A DNA stretch of 56,994 nt from Beverwykella pulmonaria. Its lineage: Eukaryota > Ascomycota > Dothideomycetes > Pleosporales > Melanommataceae. The stretch is from positions 512,172 to 569,165 of the forward strand of contig BCHH01000012.1 in assembly GCA_001599595.1 (NCBI GenBank). The letters run 5' to 3'. The notes beneath the pieces are model-generated. The model made no database searches and was not told where the DNA came from. It saw only the letters and a list, made by a program, of their open reading frames with translations. A program made the translations under genes and the position numbers. Below are positions 46,010-56,994 of this stretch, in pieces; within the stretch, counting starts at the first letter, position 1, and each line of letters begins with the position of its first letter.

Positions 46010-46500
46010 ATGGACCCCTCGAAGCGCAATGCCGCCGCACTCACCAGTGAGCACCGCTCTCCAGACTGTAATCTCGTATTAGCCCTTACTAACAGAGTTG
46101 CAGAGCGCGTCGATGACCTCACACGCGCAATGGTGAACCACTACGGCTCTATCCTCACGACCGCGGCGAAAGCGCAGGACGTCGACTACAGTACCACTGC
46201 ACAGCGCGAGCTGTCGATCAAGGAGGATACCACCGCCTTTGTCCGTCCCCCCTGCCCCTCACCGCCAATTGCTCTAGCTAACGCACCCAGATCCGTGCCG
46301 CGCAAGACCTCTCGAGCCTGATCCGCGAACTGCAAGAACTCTGGCTCTTCGGCGGCCTCGACACGTTGACAGACCCCGCCGACGAGGAAGCGAATAAGGC
46401 GAAAGCGCTAGGCATTGCGACCATGCTGGAGGTGCTAGCGAAGAAACCGGTTCCGGGGCAGAAGGTTGACCCGGATGGAGCTAGAAATGGGGATAGATGA
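46010..46500 (+). CDS. med22: Mediator complex subunit 22 (Med22/Srb6), three exons
   Basis: The CDS joins 46010-46046, 46104-46240 and 46291-46500, 127 residues. Introns are 57 nt (GTGAGC, branch TTACTAAC, TTGCAG) and 50 nt (unusual GTCCGT donor, branch AGCTAAC, CCCAG). The protein is helical and matches the Med22 head-module pattern: RVDDLTRAMVNHYGSILTTA, YSTTAQRELSIKEDTTAFIR and AQDLSSLIRELQELWLFGGL. Med22 pairs with Med11 in the Mediator head and is needed for RNA polymerase II transcription. The C-terminus (PVPGQKVDPDGARNGDR) is short for the family, and a coding-like stretch follows at 46656-46866, so the annotated end may not be the only one. Confidence 0.82.
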
Positions 46501-48701
46501 GCGAGAATATGGGGAATATGATTTGGGAGATGAGGGGTGTGGGATTGTATTTGAGGGGCCATTAACTGCCATTTACATACCTGCCATTCATTTGGGGATA
46601 CCTGTTGGACCGGACTGGAATCTGACTGGACGGAGCTTGAAGAGACGGGTGTGCTGATGATTTTGACCTAGCAGCTCGAATATTCAAGGCAACAGAGGAG
46701 CATCCGCCTATCACACTCCCACAGGATCCGGAACAGCTCCTTGGGCAGACTGACACGGCAAAAGACGAAGGAAAAGAAGAACGAAGCACAACTTCCGCAA
46801 GAAGGCCTCCCAAAGGGAAACGACCACTAGCCAGTAGCCTTCTCAATTCGCTTCTTCATCTGCCATGACGCCCGACAACATTCTCAATGCAACTGGTACT
46901 CCATCACCTATTTAGCTCAGTCACATGCTTAACCAGATTGGCACTTCAGCATCTGAATCACCTCTCACCGGCGACGAAACGACATCTACACTAGGCACGG
47001 TGGTCGTAACCGGAAACGCGTACCAGCAGCTCGATCAGGTAGCGAAATGACTTTGCGGACACGTCTCTCGGCACCGAAGCCAAAATTGAGTAGAATAGAC
47101 CACGATCGTTCGAGGTAAAGCATCATTGATGACTTACAATTTCCCATGTTGTGACATGGTTCAGGATAACTTACCTGAAGCCTAAGAACAGGCGCACAGT
47201 CAGGATAATTCGTACTCGGCTGAGACATTACGCGTCGAGTTTCGAGCCTAGCACGCGGCGGGCTATCAAAGAACGGGCTGCAATTTAAGGTATAGGATAT
47301 GCAAAGTTCAATACCTATGCTTTATCTGGCTTCGAGCAGCTTTAGATATATATACTACATGTTAGCACGTCCGAGGAGAATCTACAGGACAGTCGAGTAA
47401 AATAAGGCCACGAGCAACAGGATCAGCTCTACCTTGCAAAGCCATACTGTATCTTCCAATAAACCTTTTACAAACTTTCAAAGATCCTCCTGACAAACCT
47501 CTTTCATTCTCTTTGGAGACGAGAAGGTGTAATCATGTTCACACGAATAAAGGTCATGAGACTCATCCGGCAGACGGCATATCCTCCTCCACGGGTTAGG
47601 TACATATCTACCTCTCTCCAAATACGATCAGATTCCACCAATGCACACTCTCATCCCTGCTTTGCTATGCCAACGTGGCCAGAAAGGTGACATGGTTTCC
47701 CCACAGTAGTCACGAACCCACTACTATTCTGTACTAGGTTGTTTGCTTTTCCTCACCTCGTCCAATACACGAGAGAGCTCCGGGTCCCACTCCAACTCCT
47801 CATGCCCGATGGAACACAACTCGAGCGCGTCCCCTCCACGACTCGCCCGCTCTCCCATTTCATCTCAGCTCATCTCATCTCACCTTCTAAGACGTCTCAA
47901 TCACACTCTACAATTCAAAACCTCACCCTCAATATAAACATACCATATCTAATTAAACCAACACCTAAAGGGAAATTACAACCCATAATTACCCCAAGAC
48001 CCATGGACGATCTAGGCTATAGTTGCAACTCGCACTCGTATATGCATGCAAAGGGCTAACTGTTTCCGCTTACCAGGCCGTCGTTTCCAGTAGCGGCGGA
48101 TGCTGCTGCTGTTGGACGTACTGAGTATACCCCTGTCCGCACATGGGCTATTGTCTCTGCAAAGTGAAAGGATCGATGGAGCGCGGTAGAGAAGTGTCCT
48201 ATTGTCTCAGTTCAAAGGCCTTCAGCCTTGATTGATATCAGGTGCAGCTTTCGTCCTTGCAAAAAGAGCTACCTGGACCGAGCGACCTTGCAGTACGCTT
48301 GACGAAAGCAATTGTGCAACCTTCATGTTTTAAAAATGACACGTTCACACACAAGAACAGGACTTTTGAGTTGGGAAACCCGCGAAGAACTCATCGGATA
48401 TCTTTCCGACAAATGCCGCCCGTGTCATATAGACCAGTAGGCGACGATCCATTCATTCGTTCATCTACCTAAACGCCCCAATCATCGCATAGCGTTCAAC
48501 CCGCCGAGGTGCCCCGCTTTCCTAAAAGAATATGAAAGCCAGCCAAAGCCCGTGGTATCTAACCGTACATTCCAAAGAACCCGTAAGATCGCCGTCATGT
48601 CAGTATAATATCATTAAAACGCCCCCAATATGCTTCCTAGGTATCGTGTATCCGCGACATAAAGCACATCGCTAAAACGAAGAGGGAAAAATGCGAGGAG
48701 A
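46501..48701. other. Intergenic with a coding-like stretch at 46656-46866
   Basis: At 46656-46866 (+) a 70-codon open stretch reads DDFDLAARIFKATEEHPPIT and then a Lys/Arg-rich tail ARRPPKGKRPLASSLLNSLL before a stop; an acceptor-like GACCTAG lies at its beginning. It could be an alternative last exon of med22 or part of an unrecognised gene. From 46870 to 48701 nothing is recognised; the last part holds the 3' flank of the RING-PHD gene. Confidence 0.4.
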
Positions 48702-50702
48702 CTATGGAGAGGATGAAGAAGAGTCTTCGGCAACAGAAATGGCCACAGGTCCGTCGACCCTAAGAGCCTTGACTGCGCCTTCGACCTCGTCGACGGCCAT
48801 CTTCTGCCATTTTTCTCTTGTTTCGTGGTTGACCAGAGCCTCAGCGCCAGAGTCACCAACGCGATCGTATAGCAAACGGGAGATGTCCCTATTGATGTCT
48901 GTGTATTCGTCCTTGGTGATTTCTTTCTTGATGTAGAGCGGTTTCAGCGCGACGGTAACCATACGTTGAAGTTCAGCCTTGGTGGAATATGAGAGAGATG
49001 ATGATCGGCTGGGCGAGGAATCTTTCGAACGAGGGGGGCTACTAAGGCCAGGGGAACGGTGCGAGCGTTTATGGCGGCCGTGGCGGCCGTCGTCGTCAGC
49101 AGGTGAGTAGGGAGAATATGTCGGCGAAAGTTGAGCGTCTGGCTGTACAGGAGATTTTGTCCGAAGGATGGTGAGACTAAGAGGTGGCGGAGTCGTCATA
49201 CCGTGGGGGTGGGTAGTCGCAAATACGGGAGATAGACCGGGAGAAGAATTCTGGGGTGAGCAAGCTCGGTCGATAATGACGCGCTTGGGCTGTGGTGCTG
49301 CGATCTCCCTGTCTCGTTCAGCGTGGCGATCCACTTCGACTTCTTGGAGAAGAGATTGTAGGAAGCCAGGAGCATTGGACGGGTCGCCACCGTCTTTCAT
49401 GCCATTTAGGGGTGAAATGTGCTGCTCAGGAGCTGTGATGGGAACTGTGATGCCGCGTCGGGCAGCGGTAGTCGAAGACTCTGCTGTTTCCAGATTCAGT
49501 CGGGTTCGTGGACGCTTTAGCTTCCGCTCAGGCTCCCGCTCTCGAGTCTCGGATTCGGCGGGAGAGGAATCGACAGATTTCCGCTTACGACCACGACTGT
49601 TGCCGTTGTTGCTTGGACCAGGTTCGGCCTCAGTTTGCGCAATTTGTTCCCTAGCCTTCTCAAACTGATTCCATGCGCGCAGCTCCTCCTGCGATTCAGG
49701 ATCCTTGGGCGTCTTGGGGGGCTCGCGGTGAAAGGCACCATTCGTGAGGCGAGATCGATTGCGGTTGCCCATATGCTGGGCATGAATATTGTCAGCAGCA
49801 GCACGGAATCGGGTTCCTGCGCCCATCCGTCGCGCAAGTTCGAACCGCCGTTCCCATTCCTCATTCTCTCGCCTATGGGCCTCGGATCTACTATCGGACT
49901 GGGTGTCATCTTCAAACGGAAACTCAATATCGAAGTGGAGACGGTCCCAGACACTCTGCCAGACACCCACCCATTCATCCGGCGCCCCAGCACGACGAGG
50001 CATCAGGCGTCGTCCGTTGACGAAGGCAGCAGGGCCTCGTGGCGCCTGTCGTGCAGAGGCTGCAGTCAACAGCTCCGGGTTCTCTATGCACCCCTGGCAG
50101 TACCAGGCGCCTCGTGTAGGCATTTTGTCGAGACCGGCGCAAAAGACGTGGCACAGCTGCTCGCAGCTGTGGCAATACATGAGCTGGGCTGAGTCCCCAA
50201 ACTCATCGCAGACCATGCAAGCATCGTAACTACCATCGTCCTCGAGAATATAGTCTTCTTCGATAATCATGGACGGGTCGATGTCGGCCACCTGTTGTCT
50301 GTCCTGAACGGCATAGGAGGATATCATTGGGCCTACGCAATGATGGTCAGTGAGGGGTGTGATTACTATGCGTCGGAATGACATACCTCCAACTCGGGCA
50401 CTAAGCTCTACCATGTTGAAGTTGGCCCGGCAGATGGGGCAGCTGTTCGCCCGCTCCACCCATGGCTTCAGACATTCATTGTGCAGGTTGTGTCCGCAAG
50501 GCAGCAGATGCGCAACCATATCGTCATCGCTGGGGGCGGCCTTGGAAGCCGACAAGTCGGTCTTCTGAGTGATGCTGGGTTCACGGCCTGTATCAGCCCC
50601 ATCCTCAAGCGAATCGAGCGCTATCGAGTGCGCGGTGGCGGCGAGGTGTTCTTGATTTTGGAGGGCGAGGTCGCCGAGGCAGACTATGCAAGTGTCGGCC
50701 AT
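48702..50702 (-). CDS. RING-PHD protein, Asr1/PHRF1-like, two exons
   Basis: The CDS joins 50702-50387 and 50332-48702 on the minus strand, 648 residues; the 54-nt intron (GTATGT..CGTAG) is a multiple of three and hides in the open frame. The RING begins with CIVCLGD (5-8) and resumes after a 60-residue insertion with LLPCGHNLHNECLKPWV and CPIC. The PHD finger (about 135-185) reads CMVCDEFGDSAQLMYCHSCE...CHVFCAGL...WYCQGC. The middle is basic and disordered (RGRKRKSVDSSP). The C-terminal helical KAELQRMVTVALKPLYIKKE ITKDEY segment resembles the CTD-binding domain of Asr1/PHRF1 and SRI-like proteins. The family comprises E3 ubiquitin ligases that act on RNA polymerase II; this function is inferred from architecture. 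Confidence 0.87.
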   Translation of the reverse strand: MADTCIVCLGDLALQNQEHLAATAHSIALDSLEDGADTGREPSITQKTDLSASKAAPSDDDMVAHLLPCGHNLHNECLKPWVERANSCPICRANFNMVELSARVGGMSFRRIVITPLTDHHCVGPMISSYAVQDRQQVADIDPSMIIEEDYILEDDGSYDACMVCDEFGDSAQLMYCHSCEQLCHVFCAGLDKMPTRGAWYCQGCIENPELLTAASARQAPRGPAAFVNGRRLMPRRAGAPDEWVGVWQSVWDRLHFDIEFPFEDDTQSDSRSEAHRRENEEWERRFELARRMGAGTRFRAAADNIHAQHMGNRNRSRLTNGAFHREPPKTPKDPESQEELRAWNQFEKAREQIAQTEAEPGPSNNGNSRGRKRKSVDSSPAESETREREPERKLKRPRTRLNLETAESSTTAARRGITVPITAPEQHISPLNGMKDGGDPSNAPGFLQSLLQEVEVDRHAERDREIAAPQPKRVIIDRACSPQNSSPGLSPVFATTHPHGMTTPPPLSLTILRTKSPVQPDAQLSPTYSPYSPADDDGRHGRHKRSHRSPGLSSPPRSKDSSPSRSSSLSYSTKAELQRMVTVALKPLYIKKEITKDEYTDINRDISRLLYDRVGDSGAEALVNHETREKWQKMAVDEVEGAVKALRVDGPVAISVAEDSSSSSP

Positions 50703-52541
50703 TGGGGTCGTGTTGGAGCGAAAAGAGGCGGTGGAAGTTGAACATGTATGGAGAGACGGAGAGATGAAAGAGATGTTGGAGGAGGGGTGTCCGCTATATA
50801 AGGTGTTCGGCTAGCGCGGCGCACGGTCCCTATCCGGTAGGTGCGACCTAACGCCAGGGATCAGTCAGAACGCCATGCAGCGCAACCTGGAGCCTGCGAG
50901 CGAAAGCCGTATGACGATGGAATCGAGTGAGTCTATCGACAGATGGCCAGAAGGCGAGAGGCAAAGAGCTTAGGCGACCGAAACTCGGGGCTCATCGATG
51001 CGACTTCGACTTCACTAACACGGGCTTACCTACCTGAACACGTGTCTACCACCGTCCTAAGCGGCCCGAATGACTTGATCCTGTCGCTAAGTAGTTGCTC
51101 GGAATGCAAACAATGTTTCATGTTACTTCGTCATCGCTGCGGATATATGCCCATGGTCTCCCCGGTAATGTCTTGCAGTGTGCGCGGGGATGAACCGATT
51201 CTTGACGTGTACAGCAAACAGGCCCCCTCCCGCTGCGTAGCCAGCACACAAAACGAGGCGAGCTGGCACTCAAATGCCGATTGCACGGTACATCGCGTAG
51301 GTTTGTACATTCATGTGTGACGGAAACCGCAGCATCGGCATCCTGAGGGAGTATCCTTTCTCAGTTTCAAGAGCATTGAGCAAGTGACAGCTCGGTCGTC
51401 CAGGCATCAAGAGGGCGCGTCTTCACGAATAGCACTGGAGGCTCCCTGTCTCGATATCACAAAGTACGGCACGTTTCCAGCTCCGGTGGGACTGATCCAC
51501 GCGTTTCTGGACAAATGTAAAGAAAACCGCTTCAGCTGCTCGCTGTTCTTGTTTGCTCCAAAAGAGACACTCGCAGGAAGGTAGGGTTCCAGCGCAGATG
51601 CTACCGGACGATAATCGATCCTGATGGAAACGGTGCAGGGTGCAAGCTGCTTCGAAACCGCCAGGCAAACCGAACGGTATGCATGTATTGTTTTGGAGCT
51701 CTAAAGGCCGAGTCGGCGCGCGACTCTGCAGCGAGGACGAATCCCATGTTTTGACTTGATGGTTCTTGTATTTCTATATCTATTCTTCCGCGTCTCTCTA
51801 AGCGCCGAGAGGGGTTGCCGCTTGAGGAGTGGCTGGCTTCGCGCTCGCCTCGCCGTTGCGAGTCTTTGCATATACACAAAGAGATGCGAAACAAGGAGTG
51901 CGGTCGAGTCTTGCGAGTCTTTGACGAGTTAGCGGTGACGCTTGAAGGGTAAGCCCTGTGAAGGGCCTGCCCACCAATCGCCCTCCGTGTCCCTGGCCTG
52001 GTCTTCACCGTAATGAATGCCTTGCTCGAAGTTAGTAGCCCTGGCTACGGGATTGGCGCAGTCAAATTCTGCGCGCGAGGGAGTTGTGTCGGAGGGGACT
52101 CGAGCTGGCGGTGAGGACGAGATGATGTTGTGCTGTCAGTCGGTTCAGCCCGAATGTGCCGAGTGTGTGTCTTGGCACGCTAGCCACTGTAGGGCTAGGG
52201 TGCGAGTCAACACTGCCTGCTCTTGGGTTGCGTGTCTGCTTACGTTCGAGGGACACCCAGTTGACATATTCTCCTATATGTCCACAACTTGAGAAATTGC
52301 TGCTAGCTATCTTTACAGTATTCCCAATTGCACAGGGCGGCATTAGGTGATTGATTGTATCCATAGAGTAGGGAGTTTTGTACCTGCCTCCCAGCCTCGG
52401 CAAACGTCAATGACCTCGCAAGGATTAAGCAAGAGGTGATCGCAATACCTAAACTAACACCACCTTCTTAACACGCTTCTCTGCTCATCTCCCCCTCCCT
52501 CAGTACTTGTCAGGATCTCTCTGATATATCAACCTTGCGCC
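50703..52541. other. Divergent intergenic region, no gene recognised
   Basis: It separates the RING-PHD gene (leftward) and the oxidoreductase gene (rightward) and so holds both promoters. Short frames on both strands have no motif. The last 100 bp are C/T-rich (CATCTCCCCCTCCCTCAGTA), typical of a fungal leader. Confidence 0.5.
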
Positions 52542-54024
52542 ATGGTTCAAGAAAATCGTGAATATGAGCTCATTCTGTTGGGCGCCACGGGATACACGGG
52601 CAAATTGACAGCAGAATGGGTCAGCACCAACCTACCGACGAATTTGAAGTGGGCCATAGCTGGACGCAATGCGAAGAAGCTGCAGGCGGTAGTCGATGAG
52701 TTGACGGCGTTGAATCCAAGCCGCAAACAGCCAGGTAAGAGCGAGCTTTCCCATTGACGTTGGGAGTCAAAGAGAGTTGAATCGATCTCTTTTTCTTCAC
52801 TAAGGCTATATTTCTTCCTAGGAGCCAGAGCTTCAGGATTAGAGTGAGGCTTGGAAACGCTTTCGTTAGGTTGTGTTATCATGTGCCACTTCATCCATTC
52901 GTCCTAATCAATACTGACCCAGCACAGCAATTGAGATCTGTGAACTTAAAAAAGACCAACTTACCTCCCTTGCTAAAAAAACGCGCTTGATCATTACCAC
53001 CGTAGGTCCCTATATGTGGTACGGCGAGCCTGTTCTTTCCGCCTGCGCCGAAAACGGCACCCACTACCTCGACTGCACAGGCGAGGTTCCCTGGTACCAC
53101 GAAATGATACCCAAATACCACGAGATCGCCAAACGCAATGGCGCCATTATCATTCCGCAGTGTGGCCTTGACTCTGTCCCCGCGGACATCATGGCGTTCG
53201 CACTCACATCATACATCCGCAAAACCCTGCAGGCACCCACACTCTCCGTCATCCTCACGCTGTACGGCGTGAAAACCGGTTTCAGCGGTGGGAGCAGCGC
53301 AACGGCTCTAAATCTTGCCTCCCACTACTCTTTGAAGAAGCTTGGGGAGACAATGAAGCCGTACTCGCTCTCACCAGTTCGTCCCACTGGCCCTTCGAAA
53401 GCACCAACGTCGAGCCTGTTCTACCGCCTCCTTGGCCTCGACCATATACCTGAGCTAGGTGGTGTGCAAACAGTTGGACCGATGGCGATGGTCGATGCAT
53501 GCGTTGTGCATCGCTCGTGGGGCCTCTTCGAAGCAAAAGCAACGTCGAGTGCAAACCCAGATCTATCCTGGGGCCCCAAGTTCCGATTCAACGAGTACAT
53601 GCGCGCGAAGAGCGTCCTCACCGGCGTCTTAATCCGTATTGGCTTCGCAGTTGGCGGCTTCCTTATCGCCTTCCCACCTTCACGCTGGGTCCTCTCCCCA
53701 TTACTCAACAAATTCGTTATCCCAGCACCGGGACAAGGTCCCTCGAAGGAGTCTCAAAAGGACGATTTTTTCAGCTATCGCGCGGTAGGCATTGCGGATA
53801 CGGAGAAGAAGGAGAGGGTGCTGGCGCGCCTGGACGCTGCTGTGGGGGCGTATCCGGGGACGGCGCTGGCGCTGGCTGCCGCTGCGGATGTTATTTTGAG
53901 AGGTGATCTTGGGGCAACAGAGGCGGGGAAGTTGGGTGGGGGAATCTTGACGCCGGCGACGTTGGGAGAGCAGTATCTCGCCAAGCTGAATGAGTTTGGG
54001 ATGAAGATCGAGGTTGGTGTGTAG
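52542..54024 (+). CDS. Saccharopine dehydrogenase-like oxidoreductase (SCCPDH type), two exons
   Basis: The CDS joins 52542-52734 and 52928-54024, 429 residues; the intron is 193 nt (GTAAGA..CACAG), long for this window. The N-terminus has the Rossmann fingerprint LILLGATGYTGKLTAEWV and WAIAGRNAKKL; exon 2 gives TVGPYMWYGEPVLSACAENG, HYLDCTGEVPW and IIIPQCGLDSVPADIMAFAL, the conserved core of the SCCPDH / trans-acting enoyl-reductase family. A hydrophobic segment GVLIRIGFAVGGFLIAFPPS near residue 290 agrees with the membrane/lipid-droplet association of human SCCPDH. Lysine biosynthesis activity is not implied; the substrate is unknown. Length is normal. Confidence 0.92.
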
Positions 54025-54955
54025 GGAACGATTTTGGGCCAGATGAGGAGTTTTCTTCTCATGGTTGGAGTAAGAGATGGTTGAGGAATTAGGTTCCAAG
54101 GCTGAGATTGAAAATCTAGTAGGTGGCTGTTGGATCATCGATATGTTTACTCGGATGCAAAGGGCGAGACTGATCTCTCTTCACTTATGATTTTTTCGAT
54201 CTTCTTTTATCGACAACCGCACGACTTCTTGCCGATCCAAGCGAGCAATTTAATACTCTAATGCTTTTGTGAATCGCTCAAGTGAACCGTTATTTAGAGC
54301 ACACAAACCTCTGCAGCAGAACGTGAGGAAAAGCTACGAATTCAATCTCTGAAAAGATGGACATCTCTAGAGCTTCCTCCTATTCGGCTTCTCAAATCAT
54401 ATACCACGTAACGTCCCTCACTGCGGGTCGAGAAACACTCCGGGCCGAGAAATATGAGGGTACTTTAGCTTTAAGCGACTCAGAATTTGTGCACACGTTG
54501 ATATTTACGATAACCCTATATAGGCCATGTGCTGTAGCTACTCCTAGACGTCTAGGTCCCTTTGTATCTAAAAATTACGCTATGTATTGTCGCCTTCGCG
54601 CTTGGTTTACAGAGAGCCTGGTTGGTACCTCCAACCGGAGCGATCACCAATCTGGATTATCGCGGTGTAATTTACTTACGGTGCCACAACTGTGGCTGTG
54701 CAGAATTTTAGTGTCCAGTCAACTCCCTAAGAACGCCAAAAGAATCGCCACCTCTCGTGTGTGTGTTCTATTATGGCCATGCATCTTATGGGTATATCGC
54801 CGCCTCGCAAGGTCGTGGCCGGAGCGGGTCAGCCGTCCTCCCTGCCAGTGGTGGCAAAATCCCACTGCTGCCGGCCCCTGACTATGACACATAAACCAGT
54901 GCTTGCGCCGCCGCATCTACCCCCGCACCATGCCGCAAGACGATCTCTTCAAAGG
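54025..54955. other. Intergenic upstream of gene C
   Basis: An open frame at 54357-54881 (+) has no motif and overlaps, in another frame, the upstream extension of gene C. It might contain a missed first exon of gene C, but I see neither a HET nor another known NLR N-terminal domain. Confidence 0.4.
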
Positions 54956-56994
54956 ATGGCCAGCGAGTTTTACGGGCCTATTGACGGCCATTTTGTTGTT
55001 CCCGCCCCGCACTGCGGGCCGGGCGGGACGATGAACTTCAACTTTGGAGGGCCCACCCTAGAGAACAGAACGCAACTACAGCCAAAACGCGAGCCCTTCT
55101 CAACGGTCCCCTTCAGGCGCGACCCTGACTTTGTAGACCGCCCCGACATTTTAGCTTGGATCCGCAAGAAGTGCGCGGCCCCGGCCAGTCGCGCTGCCCT
55201 CGTTGGTCTCGGGGGTGTAGGGTATGCTGCCTACTCCTGATCGACTGCGCTTTACGTTTGACAACACCGCAGCAAGTCGCAGCTCGCCATCCAGTACTGC
55301 CACGATGTCCGCGAAGCGTCGCCGCAGACTTGGGTGTTCTGGGTGCACGCCAGCACCCGGGCACGCTTTGAAGAAGCATACCGAGGCATCGCGGATCAGC
55401 TAGAGCTTCCTGGCCGAAACGACCCCAAAATCAACACCCTCCAGCTAGTGAGGAATTGGCTGCGCGACGAGGCCAACGGGCGGTGGACTATAGTGCTAGA
55501 TAATGCAGATGATGTTGAAGTGTTCCATCCAAAGCAGAAACGCAGAAGGGACGATTCTAAGGACATGCCAGCGGCGTTGGCAGCGTTTCTACCCCAGAGC
55601 CGCAATGGATCTATCTTGGTCACGTCGCGAAGCAAGGATGCAGCAACCCGGCTAGTAGGAGACTACAAGAACATAAAAGACGTGCATGCTATGGATGAGG
55701 GCCAAGCTATGCAGCTTCTACGCAACAAGCTGTGCGATACCTTGGATGAAGGTGGGATGGCGGCTCTAACCCATGCCCTTAATTGCATACCTCTTGCGAT
55801 CAGCCAAGCAGCGGCGTACATCAACCAGGGTGCACGAATGACAGTATCGAGCTACTTGCAGGAGTTCTGGAAAAACGACAATAAAAAAAGCAGCCTCCTT
55901 AACAGGGACGCAGGTGACCTCCGTCGCGATGAAAGCGCAACGAATTCCATAGTTACCACGTGGGAGATGTCGTTTGAGCAGATCCGCAAGGAGAGGCCAT
56001 CAGCAGCTGACCTGCTGTCGCTGATGAGCTTCTTCAACCCGCAGGAGATTCCGGAATCGGTGCTTCGCGTTCACACGACAAGTGCAAAAGCCAGGGCCAA
56101 TAATAGCATTTGCGCTAACGACGACGACGATGGCTGCTTTAACAACGACCTGGACATTCTCTTAGCCTACTCATTAGTAAGAGTAATAGCAGATAGCGAC
56201 GTGTGCGAGATGCATCAGCTTGTGCAGTTCTGTACAAGGGAGTGGCTGTCGTCATTTAACCAGGCGGAGCAATGGAGGCGCAAGTTTATAATGTTAATGG
56301 CAAACGAATTCCCAACTGGGGAGTTTAAGAACTGGACAAAATGCCAGACACTACTTCCCCACGTTGAGACTATGTTAGAGAGTAAGCCGGCTAATAAGGA
56401 CTCACTAGAAGACTGGGCGCAAGTATTAAACAATGTTGCATGGTTCATGTGGATGAAAGGAAGCTATCAGGTAGCTCAGAGTATAGCAGTAAGAGCAGTA
56501 GAAACTAGGGAGACAATACAGGGGCAGGATAGCCTTTGTACGCTGGTGAGCGTAAGCATCCTGGCGTTGGTGCTGCAAGATCAGGGGAAGTATGAGGCGG
56601 CTGAGGAGATGAACCGCCGAGTGTTGGAGGGAAGAGAGAAAGCGCTGGGGAAAGAGCACCCCGACACGCTGACCAGCGTGAGCAACTTGGCGTTGGTGCT
56701 GCTGTATCAGGGGAAGTACGAGGCGGCCGAGGAGATGAACCGGCGAGCGCTGGAGGGATATGAGAAGGCGCTGGGGAAAGAGCACTTCGACACGCTGACC
56801 AGCGTGGGCAACCTGGCGTTGGTGCTGCAAGGTCAGGGGAAGTATGAGGCGGCCGAGGAGACGAACCGCCGAGCGCTGGAGGGATATGAGAAGGCACTGG
56901 GAAATGAGCACCCCGACACGCTGACTAGCGTGAGCAACCTGGCGGGTGTGCTGCAAGATCAGGGGAAGTACGAGGCGGCCGAGGAGATGAACCG
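54956..56994 (+). CDS. Gene C: NB-ARC / TPR NLR protein, 3' end outside the window
   Basis: Exon 1 is 54956-55221, intron 51 nt (GTATGC..CCGCAG), and exon 2 runs open from 55273 to the window end, at least 662 residues. The intron sits inside the P-loop at the same codon phase as in gene A. Motifs: PFRRDPDFVDRPDI linker, P-loop GLGGVGKSQLAIQYC (about 84-98), TIVLDNADD, GSILVTSRS, PLAISQAAAYI and MHQLVQ. TPR repeats of 42 residues (GKYEAAEEMNRRALEGYEKA, HPDTLTSV) begin near 56510; three and a half are visible. Only about 60 residues precede the linker, with Gly/Asn-rich GPGGTMNFNFGG; no HET domain. The start is chosen as the nearest in-frame ATG; the frame is open further up to 54761. Confidence 0.85.

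Noticed and set aside
54357..54881. Open frame upstream of gene C as a separate gene
   Set aside because: No motif, odd composition, and overlap with the upstream extension of gene C; kept only as a possible unannotated exon region.
1..56994. Search for tRNA, rRNA and CRISPR arrays
   Set aside because: No cloverleaf with a B-box, no rRNA-like sequence and no regularly spaced short repeats were seen; CRISPR is not expected in a fungus, and the regular repeats present are protein-coding TPR and ankyrin units.

Overview
The window looks like the genome of a filamentous ascomycete (Pezizomycotina; my guess is Dothideomycetes). The evidence is short introns of about 46-60 nt with GT..AG ends and CTAAC/CTGAC-like branch sites, HET-domain NLR proteins, and retrotransposons riddled with C-to-T/G-to-A type stop codons as left by RIP-like mutation. 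Protein-coding genes were reconstructed by eye: exon frames were joined wherever splice sites restored a family-typical protein, and every spliced length given is a whole number of codons.

Region 1 (1-8.8 kb) is a transposon graveyard. It holds a degenerate Ty3/gypsy chromodomain element on the minus strand (1-5868, its 3' LTR cut by the window edge), mutated repeat DNA with another LTR (about 6.86-7.1 kb), and a decayed Ty1/copia pol piece with an LTR-like tail containing ambiguous bases and a 48-bp tandem repeat (7.1-8.76 kb).

Region 2 (8.8-22.4 kb) is the most interesting part. After a small APH-family kinase gene come two large NLR genes facing each other tail to tail. Gene A (11045-15186, +) is HET / NB-ARC / 15 TPR repeats of 42 residues. 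Gene B (16437-21381, -) is HET / NACHT / about 19 ankyrin repeats / ZZ zinc finger. Their promoters and first ~112 codons are copies of one another in inverted orientation (about 91% protein identity), whereas the rest of the two proteins is only distantly related or unrelated. A perfect 24-bp palindrome lies between their 3' ends. A third NLR, gene C (NB-ARC/TPR without HET), runs off the right end of the window (54956 onward).

Region 3 (22-26.9 kb) is gene-poor: a frameshifted gene fragment, the C-terminal end of a dead pogo-type transposase, and a possible CorA-like remnant.

Region 4 (26.9-54 kb) is ordinary conserved housekeeping DNA: isochorismatase-family hydrolase, Cid1/Trf4-type nucleotidyltransferase, MGST3-like MAPEG protein, dihydrofolate reductase, PP4 regulatory subunit Psy2 (8 exons), a fungal basic Ser/Pro-rich protein of unknown function, Mediator subunit Med22, an Asr1/PHRF1-like RING-PHD protein, and a saccharopine-dehydrogenase-like oxidoreductase. 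These are unrelated single genes, not a pathway. The NLRs form the only functional grouping, presumably non-self recognition/heterokaryon incompatibility.
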